Of a stretch of DNA of 64,000 nucleotides, positions 20,607 through 32,504 are shown piece by piece; position 1 is the first letter of the stretch, and every line of letters begins with the position of its first letter. The stretch spans positions 62,001 to 126,000 of the forward strand of contig JAVSML010021635.1 of the NCBI GenBank assembly GCA_038503035.1, read 5' to 3'. The translations under genes and the position numbers were made by a program. The notes below the pieces were generated by a model, which saw only the letters and a list, made by a program, of their open reading frames with translations, had not been told where the DNA came from and did no database searches. Source of the DNA: Crocodylus rhombifer. Its lineage: Eukaryota > Chordata > Crocodylia > Crocodylidae.

Positions 20607-22830
20607 AGTTTTGCTTCAGTTCCAACACTTGCTTACAGAAATCAATATAAGTAAAGAAATGGTGGAAATCTTTCTAACTGAACAAAAAGAAACCTAAGCA
20701 TTGGAAGTATTCCAATCACAAATGTTTTCAAAGACACACATGCTCTCAGATAAAAGGTACAATTAATCCTTATGCTGAGGATGAACATCCTTGAATATTC
20801 TTATTATTAAACATAATATTGGAAATTCTAGAGGCTCTAGTCAGATATCAAGGTCTCACTGTGCCAGACACTTACGTAATTGAAAGGTAATTCCTATTCC
20901 AACAAATTTAAAAAGTTGGTATAGGACAAAACAAGAAATACATATACTAACCAGTTGGGGAAAGCACAAGGAAACAGTAATATCATTACTATCAACGTCA
21001 TAAACAGCAGCTACAGCACACCAGCTGCCATTCACAAGTATTTTGTTAGTATCCTTGAATCCTGTGGGCCTATTCAGATGTATAATATTAAGTATGCATC
21101 TTAAAATTTGGGCCGGATCCGGGGCCTTGTTATGTTTTGTCATTAATTCATTTGATGAATATGGCTCTTTGTGAAGATTATTGGCTGTGATTTATTTTTT
21201 TATGCAGGAATTCATTAAATATTATGAATATAAAGGAACTTTCCTTTAAAAGATCACATTTTTTGATGCAAAATATCTCTATTAGATGTTTTGGCTTGTT
21301 TGTTTGTTCCTTTGTCCCCAGCCAAATCTCTATTAGCTCATTTTTACTAGAGTTATTGATGCATCAGGCAAAAAGTAAGCAACCACTGAGTGTTCTTTAA
21401 ACAGATAATAAAAATCCACATTCTTAGAATCTAAAACAGATTGCTCCATGGTTGAAAAAAACCCTAGCTTCATCTTAAGGATTGTTTTACAAGGAAAATA
21501 AGACTATATTCAACTGTAAAATGAGGAACTTTCACAAACAGTGAAAACCAAAAGTGCTGACACAAGAGAGGAAGAATGTTACCACAGTGAGATACAAAGA
21601 AAACAGACAAAAAAAACCCTATACACTTTCAACCCCATATGGACACACACATGCCTACTCTCTCTTTCTCTTTGTGGAATGATTCAAGTTGTTCAAGAAC
21701 AATATAAAAAAGTGATCCAGCTGGAATTCACATGGGCAAAACTGTACACCTACAGACAAGTAATTTTCTTACTTTCTGGCCATGTCATTTCTGTTCTGCT
21801 TATTTGTCTCCTTAACAAAACAAACATGCATCCTTTATCCACAAACTGTGAACATAGGTAGTGTATATAAAAATATTTTTATAATTTATTTTTTCTTCTG
21901 TTCTACTCTTGTTCCATTTGGATCTTGTCAGCTGTTTAGAGTACAGAATGCATTTTCTTAAGTTTGTTCAGCTCTAAGAACAACTAGTCCCTAACCTGGG
22001 TGCTCCTATAATGCAAACAATTGCATAGAAAAATAACAAATACTAATAATAATAAGAGCTTTTTCTCAAAAACTCATCTCCTATCCCCATTCAGAGACAG
22101 CAAGTTATTTCTTCATTTAAGGCCTAATCATGCTCCCACTGAAGTTTTATATTTAACATTTGTAGAAACAAAATCCACCTTTAATGTCTTACTGTGATTT
22201 CCTGACGAAGTTTTGATGTTCACATTTCAATCCTGCAAGAAGGACACACCTTCAAATACACCTGCTGTGCTTTATGTTGACAGACCCCCGGGGAAAGGAG
22301 TGAAAACTGATCATAGATAGTTTGGATCACAATAAAAAACAATCAGTTTAAAATAAATAATATTGATTATCCAACAAAGCTTTAGTCCAAAGCTAAATTT
22401 CAAAAGTGTAAAATCACCCCAAACAAACCTCCAAACATTTTGACACAACAATGTCCCTTGCACAGCTCTTCTTTAATAGTATACTTCATATATTTCACAT
22501 AAAAAGGCCCATATGTCTAGAAAATGCAGTTGAATTAAGGACTCTTATTCATATGGGAGAGGCCTGCTAGAACAGCAGCAGCTATGGATCTGTAATATAC
22601 CAGAAGCAGACTACATAAACTGCTGACAAGGAAGAATTTAATTAAGATCTTGTCATATATTTAAATTCCATTAAATGAAAGAAAGAATTGTATCCATGTT
22701 TGCATATATTGTGACCTCAGTTCAATCATAATATGTTGTTAACAAGATCAATCAAATAAATCTTCTGTGTTCATACTGGAGCATCTCTGATAAAGTGAAT
22801 ACACAAGAGTGAATTAACTTTAGGTTGGCT
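20607..22830. other. Unique AT-rich DNA, no gene seen
   Basis: No exon, RNA gene or repeat family is recognised. The longest frame (about 21541-21861, 106 codons, plus) has no codon bias, splice-site context or domain that would support a gene. Confidence 0.6.
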
Positions 22831-23141
22831 TGCTGGCAAGGGCTAACCCGACCTAGTTGAATGCCTGCACAGCACAGCCCCAGAGCCAAGAAAGTCCAGC
22901 CATTTGCCACAGTCCTCCCTCAGACCTTACTGGATTATCCCCCCCACCCCAACTACTCCTCATGGAATGGGCAACCCCCCATGGATCTGCCAAACCTCGG
23001 ACACACCAACCACCCTTGGACTCACCAAGGACCTGGCAGCCACCCTCATAGACCCAGCAGCACCCTCAGACCCACCATTCCCTCCCCTGTGGCCACCCAC
23101 ACTCCCCCCCACCCAGCAAGTGGCAAATGATTGCACACACG
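22831..23141. repeat. C-rich, weakly tandem block
   Basis: This block is strongly C-rich on the plus strand with loose repeats of 'cccacc', 'ccaccctca' and 'gaccca' units. It abuts the left end of the large MITE that starts at 23142. It has open frames rich in proline, serine and threonine in all three plus frames, a sign of composition rather than coding. Confidence 0.5.
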
Positions 23142-24883
23142 GGCTAGGGACAGACATTACATATAAACCAGTTTAAATGATCAAAAACTGGTTTAAGCCT
23201 GTAACAGAACAGACAGTCAGTGCACATAAACCAGTTTCAAAATGGTCCAAACTGCTTTGAGATAAATGTGGTTGAATGTAGTGTCTGACTTAACTGATTT
23301 GGCTCAATCTGGTTTATGCAATGTCTGTCCCAGAACCCTTCCTGGTTTAAGATAAACCAGACACCCCCAGCATCCTGGCATGCTCTCTGTGCTGGGCAGG
23401 GCTCTCTGCCCCAGTCGCAGGGCTGACCTTGCCCCTCTGCTCTCTAGCCAGAGCAGAGACTGGCCCTAGTAGAGACACCAGCCTCCTTCCCCCACTACAG
23501 CCAGATTCAGCCTGTCTTCCAGGGAGCAGAGGGGAGTGGGCTGCAGGGAGGAATTAACCCTTCTCCCTGCCCCCTTCACTTTAATGGGGCCACGCTGGGT
23601 AGGTTGTCCCTCAGGGTTGGAAGGGGGGCTCTGTTCCATGCTGGGGGGAACACTTCCCCCTCCTCCTTCTCCCAGGGTGGGGAGGGGGACTCTGTGAGGC
23701 CCTGGATGGGGACTTTTCCTCCCCCTCTCCTTCCCATCCTGCCACTGCAGGGCTGGGAGGAGGGAGCTCCATGCAATGCTGCCTGGCCCCACAGCAGGGG
23801 TGGGGGGCAAGGGAAGGCTCTCTTCCATGCTGGGGGAACTCTTCCCCCTCCTCCTGCTCCCCACCAGGGGCAGAGGGAGCAGGGAGCTCATCTGGGCAGG
23901 GTGTGGATGTGTAGGAGAGTGGGGGTGTAGGGACCTCCACACACTCCTCCCCTGCTGTAAAGCCTGGCAACAGCAGCAGGTGGGGAGGTCAGGGCACTCA
24001 TGCCTGGTTTAGGCATGGCTCCAGCCAGTGCTGCAACAAGTAGGGAGTGTAACCTGCCTTATTCCCATGGCTCTGCTCCCTGAGCCTGCAGCTCCAGCCC
24101 TTGCAGCAGGGAAAGCCCCGCGCTGAAGCCAGCTGCTTCCCCCAGTCCCCACTGTGCTGGGGCCCCACACTCTGCTAGGAGTATAGGGGTTGCTGCTGGT
24201 GGTGCCAGGCAGTGGAGGCTGCATGCCATGGGGGGAGTGTGTGGAGGTCCCTACACTCCCCACCCTTCCTCACACCCCATACACATACACCCTGCCCGGC
24301 TGAGCTCCCCGCTCCCGCTGCCCTGCTGGGGAGGGGCAAGGCAGAGGGGGAAGAGTTCCCCCAGCCTGGAACAGAGCCTCCCCCTGCCCCTGGGGGGAGG
24401 AGTGTGGGGAAGAGTCCCCCTTTGGGGCTGCGAAGCATCCCATAGAGGTACCCTCTCCCCACCCTGAAACAATGGGGGAAAAGCAGGGGGAAGAGTCTCC
24501 CTCTGGGGCCAGGCAGCCTCACAGAGCCTACCTCCACGCCCCACAATGGCAGGAGGAGAGGAAGAGGGAGAAAAGCCTCCTCAAGCATCAAACAGGGCCC
24601 CCATCCTGGCCCCCCAGGCAGCTCTGTGTGCCCAGATTGCTCCGGGCTGTCAGGAAGACAATGGGGAAGGCCTGCCGGGGCCTGGCCATGCCCCCACTCC
24701 TCAGCTCAACTTCCCTGTGGAAGGAAGGGCAGCTCTAGTACCCCCAGGCTTCTGGCTTGAGCCACAGCAGGCATGTGCCGAATGTCCATCCACTTGCAAA
24801 CCAGTTAACTCTCTGCAGGTTGAACCAACCCGCAAAGACTGAATCAATGCAGGTTTAGGCTTTTTGAATGTCTGCCCCTAGTC
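23142..24883 (-). mobile_element. Chompy-like PIF/Harbinger-type element, 1.74 kb, with large internal inverted repeat
   Basis: The left end 'ggctagggacagacatt' and right end (reverse complement 'gactaggggcagacatt') are near-perfect inverted termini shared with the element at 6842-7619 in opposite orientation. Flanking trinucleotides are ACG and ATG, a possibly decayed TSD. Blocks such as 'aaccagtttcaaaatgg' match the other copies. The GC-rich core holds arms of about 350 bases (about 23600-23960 and 24210-24560) that are inverted copies, with a 21-bp exact match at 23927-23947 versus 24234-24254. It encodes no transposase I can recognise. Confidence 0.7.
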
Positions 24884-25490
24884 ATGGGACCCAGCTCAGC
24901 CTTAGGCAGCTTACGCTAAGCCACCAAAATTTGAGTTGGGTGCCATGAATGCTTGTTCACATCCACAGAAAGCATGCTAGGTACACAACACTTAGGCAAA
25001 CTCATCCCACTTACAATGTCAATTGAGTTACATTACAACATCCAGTAACATCAGTGGGAAGCCTTAAATGGTTGTAAGAGTAATGTAACCCAGTTTATTC
25101 ATTTTAAATGTTGTGATGACCACTTTGAGAAAGTTATAATTCACTCTCTTAATCTATATCAGGAGAGAGACTGCCACTTCTCCAGAGACTGAACTGTTAA
25201 AACTCCAGTTCCAGGAACCTCTATAGAGCCAGCAGGAATTAACAGACATGCAGATCTTGTTCCAGCCAAAATAATTTATTCATGAAAGTCCTCAGCTGTG
25301 AAGAAACTAAAGGAACTTCAGTAAGGCTCAATAAGGAAAACGATTACATTTTTTATTAGTAGCTGAAATAAACATTTATGCTAGGGAAGAACCCAAAGGA
25401 CACAACTGGGAATAAGGCCTCACTTAGCCACTGACTAAAATACAGAAGAGAAATCCCTAACCTGGAGGTCTTATAAACTGCAGCATTAAT
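24884..25490. other. Gene-free stretch
   Basis: No repeat family or gene is recognised. Confidence 0.5.
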
Positions 25491-25620
25491 AATTTTTAAA
25501 TGTGTGTGTTATGCCATATATTTATATTCTATATTGTGTGTTAGACAGTATAATATACTATGTATTTATAATATATAATTATATATATAATTATTTGGGG
25601 GGCATAGGATGTAGATATAA
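25491..25620. repeat. AT-rich low-complexity tract
   Basis: A run of TA, ATAT and TTTATA motifs, for example 'ataatatataattatata', followed by 'ggggggc'. It is imperfect rather than a clean (TA)n microsatellite. Confidence 0.75.
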
Positions 25621-27639
25621 TATTCAAGCAAATAACTGGTGAAAAATAGGGACAGATTTACATATCTTGATGAATTTGTTTTGCTATATGTAGACAAAAG
25701 GGATAGGAATAGGAAAGATTTGTCACACTTTATCATCTCTACACCTTTGGTGATTAGGCTAGATTTTGGGAGCACAGTGGAAGAGGTAAGACTCTCTGAA
25801 GCAGATGGGTTTAATGCTTGTTTGTCTGTATCTCCTAGAACTGTCCCAGTGATAATGCTGATAGAGAGAGAGATATCACAATAGGTAACTAAACCTTTTA
25901 GGCAGGTTATTAAGAGCTTTCACTATTAAGGTATAAAACTCTTTTTATTAGATGTGGAGGTGAAGCAGTCTGACTCTGATTAACGTTTTAGAAAATTGTT
26001 CCTTCACATTTTAGAGTTTTTAGGTTGTAGAATAGTTTCTACTTTTTTCTTTCCTTCAGATCAAGAAGACTGAAAAATTGCAAAGAATATTAAATGTGTA
26101 TATATAAAATGTATATAAAATGTAATTTTATATAAATTTAAAATGTCAAGAAAGCTCTCTAAATGGCTACACCTGTTTGGCAAAGCAAATCACAGCAGTG
26201 GACAAGAATTACATTGCAATCAAGGTCTGGGTAATTTGAATGTAGTACAAAAAAGTAGGTTTCCCGAAAACTCTCTATTATTTTATAATTCATAACAGAT
26301 TTTACATTTACAGGAAACCACTTCTAAAATGCACAATATTGCAATATTTTCCATGTCAACTATTTACAGTGTTCCCAAGGGACCATTCCCTCACCCTCCC
26401 CTCCAAGCTTCTTTCTCCCACTTGAGCCTGGAATTCCATTATAATTGAGCTGATCCAACTTTTGCTTAAACCACTTTCACCACTGGCAGTCACCAGCCTC
26501 ATATGAAATGATTTTGTGATGCTGACAAATATGGAATTTGATCTCCTAAGCAGGTCCATGCTTTCCAAACACATTCTAGTAAGACTAGGAAGAGATTGCA
26601 TCATTAAAGCCTGCAGTCAATTCAGATGAGTTTTCTCAGCTCTGCATTGCACGCTGTGACTTTGCAAAGAGGCATACAGCAAGTTCATATGCAGTACAGA
26701 CCAAAGTTGCCCTAAAAGGTCCATTTCCTTCATCATCATAGGCTGGAATTAAAAACATTTGGCCAAGTTAACATAATAGACAGCTGCTAGCAATTAGATG
26801 AACCATTACATCCATTCTCTTAACTAACTTCACAACTGGATAACTACAGTAGGAACAATATACCATGAAAATTTGCCAGCATGTTTAACTTATCTCCATT
26901 TCTAGTGGTTTCTGTACCTTGTCTTCATTTTTTTTGTCTGCCCGCACACTGTCTGACTTAGCTTTCCCATACTGCTGCAATATGGCTGCTAAAAGGTTTG
27001 AGCAAGTCTTCTGTCATTCTTTACATAGAAGCCCAGGTCCGTAGCAGGCCACTGTGTACAAACAGATACATTTGATTTTTCTAAAAATAGTATAAGCTTC
27101 TTAACAGAAATCTGGTGATATCATTTTTTAAAATGTTGCACTTTCATTTCCTTTGCTAAATTGAGGTCAAATCTTACTTGCCTTACTCACACGAACAGCC
27201 TTACAGACGTGGCCTTTAGGAAAAGCAGAAACCACGTTCTCATGCTTCTTTCCAGTTCTGGAAGTGAGGTGATGGGAGGGGGTGGAATAAGGGAGAGGAA
27301 GAGGAATTCTACCATTTAAGGGCAGTGGTAATAGTAAATGTTTGTGGAGAATGTCAGAAACTTAAGGAGGCTTTACTAATGGCAGAATACATTTAACTCA
27401 TATTATTACTTATGTAATAGAAGATGTATCAGAGTTCAGAGAAGAAACATTCCTTATTGCTATTAAATAATCCCCTCACTACATGAGAAATCCACTAAAA
27501 AGGCAAAGTTTGTAACACACCAAACTTGTATTAATAAATTATTTTGCTTGGCTTTTCTTTCTTTTACCTGTAAAATGAAGGTGATGCTGTTCAGGTGAAA
27601 TTTTACTTCCTTTTGTACACTGAATGCCAGTTTCCTAGG
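25621..27639. other. Unique DNA, no gene seen
   Basis: The minus-strand 82-codon frame at 26356-26604 has no domain I recognise. No dispersed repeat is identified. A short AT-rich run lies at about 26095-26145. Confidence 0.55.
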
Positions 27640-28160
27640 AGCGTATCTGGCTACTCCTGTCTCTGCCTTTATGCCATTATGAATATTCACATGTGTGTGC
27701 ATATGCTAAGCATGTGCAGTAGAGTTACATGTGAGCAGAGTATATGTGCAGCTGCATACACACATCCCGGAGAGTGAGTCCAAGAAAAAGCATAGGGGGA
27801 AAGGGGCTCTTAAATTTTGCTTCTAATAGCTGAGTGCATTGGTCATTTGCTCGCCAGATGAAGCCCTGGTTTCTAGTTCCACCCCATTCAGAGGGAGCTT
27901 GAATCTGCATGTCTTGATAGATAGCATAAGGCACTATCTATAACACCACATGATGTGAATAATCCAAGGCCCTCTCCAACACTCCTTTTGCAACTGAGCC
28001 ACTGCCCCTAACATTCACTAGTCATTAGATAAAGTGGATAGAGCGCAGTGCAGAAGTTTCTTCCCAATTAGGAATAAGGATCAAAGATAAAACCCTGGCT
28101 CCCTATCCTTCTACAGTACCATCCATCTCACTGAACCACACATCTTAGCCTTGAGGCAGA
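27640..28160 (+). repeat. tRNA-like dispersed repeat, copy 1
   Basis: This aligns with 31100-31590 in the same orientation: shared blocks are 'catatg.taagcatg', 'agctgagtg.....ggtcatt', 'gagccactg.ccct', 'agatggatagagcgcag'-type and 'cactgaaccacac'. The segment at 27824-27880 resembles a tRNA promoter layout: an A-box-like 'tagctgagtg' and a B-box-like 'ggtttctagttcc' about 40 bases later. It is too decayed to be a functional tRNA. Likely an old SINE or SINE-like repeat. Confidence 0.55.
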
Positions 28161-30198
28161 TAATATGCCTAAATCCTAATTACATACCTAATTCAGATTC
28201 TCAGAAACTCTGGTGGCATTTAAATTCCTTAAGCACTTTATTTTCAACTAATAAGTCTTGTAGGTCCCTACATTTGCACTAAGAAATGGAGGCCCAGAAC
28301 TACCACATCTTGTGGGTTCCAAACAGTACAGCACCTACTTCAGTGCCTAAGCCCCAGCAGGATTCATAAACTAAGTCTTTTGCCATGTATTCTGACTGCA
28401 AATCCTAATCCAGTAAATGTGCTCAGCCCACACTAACCCTTCAAACAATGCCAGAGGAAGGCCAGCACATGATAGTAATCTCTTTTAAGTAGTCCCAGTG
28501 ATGAGACCATTCACATGAGTTGTGAGAAACCTAGTACCAAATTCTCTTCTTGAGGAGACTTGAACCCACATCTCCCAAGTGAGTGAACTAACTGCCAGAG
28601 TGTGAGCCATTCTCACACTTTTTCTGGGTCAATATTTAATATTCTATGCATGGTGAAACAGATTTAATAAGAGAGATTGAGAAAATTCGGCTCCAGAATA
28701 TTATTAGTAGATGTTTAGAATTGTGAATCCAAAAAGATGACAAAGCCAGTAGGGAAATACAGATCACCCGAGTGAGGGACTAACATAAGAGGGATGGAGA
28801 TGAGGGGGGGAACGCAACTAGGTTACAGAAAATATCATGTAGGTCTCAACATTTCCTGTTAGCTAGCTGAGACAGCATACAGCTCAGCATACTGTTCACC
28901 ATTATTAGGTGCCTGCCTCTCCATGCACTGTTTAGGAGAGTCTACCCCCTATTTGGGATTGTGAATTCCACCAGTGACAGGGCATCTAAAACTTAGATAT
29001 TGTCATACATAGCTTAGAGTTGTGACTCCATCCTCAAGACCAAAATTCCTATGAGCCACCATGCAAGCAGACCCATAACAAAATCTCAGTGCTCAGGCAC
29101 TTGATTTTTTCAATGGAAATTCTAAATTGTTCAGAAGATTCTAAATTCTAAATTGAGAAGATACCTTTTTACAAAAATGAAACAAATCAACGACAAAAAA
29201 ATATTTTATCAAAACCACCACACATACCCTAATTCTCCACTGAAAATCAACCTTTAAGTGAACCAAAAACTAAGATGTAGCCAGGACAATGAGAAAGCAC
29301 AACAAAAACATCGTTACAGCGGAACTGAAACCACAATCAGTTGGAGAGTGAGAAGAACTAGGATTCTTTTTTAATACAAACTTTACCTCTTCATCCGTTT
29401 TCCTGACATTCTATTACTATGTATTTATTATTCCTTTAAACATGAGTTCTGGTAGAAACTCTAATAGGCTACAACACTTGCTTACTTTATTTTAGCCATG
29501 CCTGCAAGTATTCACCCTTACTTTAAACACACAAAGAGTAAACTGCTAGCAAATGCTGAAGGTTTTAATTTACTAACCAAGTGGTTTGACTTTGAGAAGT
29601 CGTTTTAGTGAGTGTGAAGAACACAAAGTACTCAAAGGTGCCATGGGAGGAATGAAAGCAGAAATAGGCCAGATCAGTTCACTGGTGTGTATTTAGAAAG
29701 ATCACTGCAATAGAATTACTGGATACTTACACCTGTGTAGCCAAGATCAGAATCTGTAGCTGAGAATGCACTCTAATACCTAGTTTTAACACTGAACTCC
29801 GACAAAGTGCCCTTTGATACAAAAGACTCCATGCCAGACATTAGACTGTTACCACAAAACGTGTGATGTCTGTCAGCGACAAGAAAGAATTACCCCCTCA
29901 TGTGATGTGATGCTATCTCAGGCCCCAGACTTGGAACATATTAGCAGATGTCAACACTTTCTCCTTCCACTTTCTAAATATTGCTGATCAAGCCAAGTTT
30001 CATTTCACTGAAAAGGCCACTTTCCTTGAAGGTGGGGCTAAAGATATAAACTCAAAAGGATCCAACTTTGAAATGTCTATATAAGCTTAGGCTTTATTCC
30101 TGGCACTTTTAAACTGCGAATTTCCCTAAATTGCACAATCCATAAAATAATATACAAGGCAGGAGTGACAATATCACTTCTCTTCAAAATTCATACTT
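28161..30198. other. Gene-free stretch, partly old repeat
   Basis: 28160-28620 continues text typical of the same old repeat family ('tgcctaagccccagcaggat', 'gacttgaacccacatctccc'), the latter being the reverse complement of a B-box-like motif. The remainder is unique sequence without a supported gene. Confidence 0.45.
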
Positions 30199-30293
30199 GG
30201 AGTATGCTTACACTGCAGCAGCAGCATATCCCAGCTGACTTGAGAGTAAACTGCTCCCAAATTATTTGCACATGTAGATGAACCCAGTGTGTA
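30199..30293. mobile_element. Possible short MITE
   Basis: About 95 bases between 'agtatgcttacactgca' and 'gcacatgtagatgaaccc' resemble the ends of the 'gtgtctacac' MITE family at 42493-42761. The inverted match of the ends is weak, so this is tentative. Confidence 0.3.
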
Positions 30294-30476
30294 CTGGAAT
30301 CCCCCTGTAAAGACACATTTGCACTGAACTATAGATATAACCTTGATGTTCAGGTGGTAAAGTTAGTGCTCTGTTACATGGAATCACATTGACTGAGAGT
30401 GCTAAGTTGTCTTCATTACCCTCAACTGTTAGTCTTCCAAGTGTCAGCTTCAATCTTCTCCTGTCACATCTAAAGA

Positions 30477-30530
30477 GATGTAGTTAGCTGTGTTAGTCTG
30501 AAGTTAGGTAGAAGGTTTCTGTCCCATCTA
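30477..30530 (-). mobile_element. Penelope-like tail fragment
   Basis: The minus strand reads 'aaccttctacctaacttcag' and then 'actaacacagctaactac', matching the tail text at 36776-36885 ('gtcttctgcctgactgaaga', 'ctagcatggctaactac'). Only the last 50 or so bases are present. Confidence 0.5.
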
Positions 30531-31029
30531 AAGTAAATATTTATATGCTTCTCATCTATCACCACAGCAACTAAATTAGTTATTTTAGTCTTGTTCACTT
30601 CCTTTCTCTTCATACATGCATATATCTTCCCTGTCTTATCAACTCATTTAAGTCAAACTATCTCCAGGAGAAAAGGTAGCATGCATCTTCTATACAGATC
30701 AGGTTTTCTAATAATACAGAAATTACTAGTTTTCAAATAGCTCCTTTATTCTCCTCCATGTTCTGCTTTTTCCTGCCTTTCTCATGTGCCTTCTCTCCTT
30801 TTTCCTAGGAACTCTGCCAGGACTCTATTATGATTATGGTATTTTACTTTCTTATAAGAAGAAAAACCATATGATGACAACAATTTCTTCATTTTCAAAC
30901 ACTTGCTTAGAGTTCACTTAGGTGGAATAAATGGGCCTTGAGAGTCAACGGTATTAATATGACCCTGAATTGCACAACATAGAGCAGTTAAACATAGTTT
31001 TGGAAACAGAGCCTTGGACTGCTTAGTCA
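30531..31029. other. Gene-free stretch
   Basis: No repeat or gene is recognised. Confidence 0.5.
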
Positions 31030-31590
31030 TACTATAGACACATTAGATACCTGACGCTAAAGTTTAGAAATTCAAACCAGAATTCTTTTTCCTCTTGTGC
31101 ACCTAAATGGAAGTTTTCTAGCTACATACATGATTGTTTTGGGACCTCCTTCTGTGCTGCAGACATATAAGCATGCATGCATAGACTGAACATATGAAGT
31201 AGGCCTTGCACTAGCCACATGTGTGCACACATACCTGAGCAGAAGTCCAGGATAGAAGTGAAGGAGGACACTCCTATATTTTAGCTCCAACAGCTGAGTG
31301 GTTAGGGCTGTTGCCTAGGAAGTAGGAGACCAAGTTTCTAGGTCCTCCCACATCTCCAATTTGTTAACACAGTGCTCTAACCACTACTGACACAGGTGAG
31401 ATATTAACCAGTCCCCACTCTGAGCTGAACCACTGACCCTTGCATTTAACAGTCAATGAATAAGATGGATGGAGAGCAGCACAATGGGAAGTGTCAACCA
31501 CATTGGGAGTAAACGCCTGAGGTAAACACAGGGCCTTTTTCCTTCCAGGCTAACATCCATTTCACTGAGCCACACTTCCAACTTGTTCCC
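31030..31590 (+). repeat. tRNA-like dispersed repeat, copy 2
   Basis: This is the clearer of the two copies. At 31287-31345 it reads 'agctgagtggttagggctg' (A-box-like) and then 'accaagtttctaggtcc' (B-box-like) with tRNA-like spacing. A second, inverted-looking 'gctctaaccactactgac' follows at about 31371. Further blocks align with 27.9-28.16 kb. There is no poly-A or CR1-like tail, so the retrotransposon partner is unknown. Not a functional tRNA. Confidence 0.6.
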
Positions 31591-32371
31591 TTCCTCTTTT
31601 TGATCCACAGTGGAATCAGGGTGGGAAGAGGGAGGACACCTTCAAAAGGAGCACTGGAGCAGGGCTGGATAATGACAGTAATTTCCAAAAAATACCATTT
31701 ATACAACTAGAAAGCTGCCATTCACAAGGGAAATAGAATTCCTACCATATTGATTAAGATGCACAAAAAGAAAAGAATCAAAAGAAAGTAAATGATTATG
31801 AAATTCAAATAAAGTGATATTTAAAACCCCTTAATCCAGTTCACTTGGTTAAAGTTAAGACACCTAGCTAGAAATTCTTACTCTGTCAAACAAATCCTTT
31901 TCAATGGGGGAAAAAAAGATTTAGTTCATCACTGAACCTTCAGTTCTGCAGTGCCAGGATGATCATGACATAATTCTGAATTGCTCTGAATTATGAATGT
32001 ACTTTCCTAGTCTGGGTTGTCATCTGACTGGTCTCATCACATCTCTCTTTCATTGTTAGGGTGGAAAAAGCTATATAGGCCACTTGACCCTGTTATGATG
32101 ATGCCATGATGTACAGTTACATTTGGAGTTAGGGGAAATTGGAGAGATGGCAAACAGAAGCTAGTTGGAAGTGAACAGAGCAAGATGCACAAAGCAAGAT
32201 CCAAATGATCAAATGATTTCAGGTTGGAATCATCGTTAGAGCCATACTGATAATCGGACATCCTTACCAGAATGTTGGCCTGGACATCCAGGTGATCAAA
32301 AATGAAGGACAGATTCTCTGAAACAAAGGGAAGATCAACACGTTCTTGCCCAGTAAAGGAAGTATGACTAG
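31591..32371. other. Gene-free stretch
   Basis: No exon or repeat family is recognised; the 74-codon minus frame at 32037-32261 has no supporting features. Confidence 0.5.
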
Positions 32372-32490
32372 TGTTGCTGGGGATATTTGACCCCAGCAGT
32401 CTTTCCAGCCCAGAGTAGCAGGACTGGACCTGACGATCTCATGAGGTCCCTTCCAGCCCTAAATTTCTGTGAAACTTCTGTGAATCTGTG
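32372..32490 (+). mobile_element. CR1 LINE 3' tail
   Basis: It begins 'gttgctggggatatttgacc' and contains 'gacgatctcatgaggtccc' and 'ttccagccct', then a decayed 'tctgtgaa' tail. It is 5'-truncated to about 120 bases and carries no coding sequence. Only about 15 bases separate its 3' end from the 3' end of the next CR1 on the opposite strand. Confidence 0.85.
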
Positions 32491-32504
32491 ACTAAAATTG
32501 GGTG

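Noticed and set aside
23466..24591. Several proline- and glycine-rich frames of 80-158 codons
   Set aside because: They overlap on both strands in a GC-rich inverted repeat inside a transposon.
26356..26604. 82-codon minus-strand frame as an exon
   Set aside because: No domain, no clear splice acceptor and donor pair, and no sign of conservation that can be judged here.
31287..31345. A tRNA gene
   Set aside because: A- and B-box-like motifs are present, but no cloverleaf with paired acceptor stem could be formed by eye and the segment is part of a dispersed repeat.
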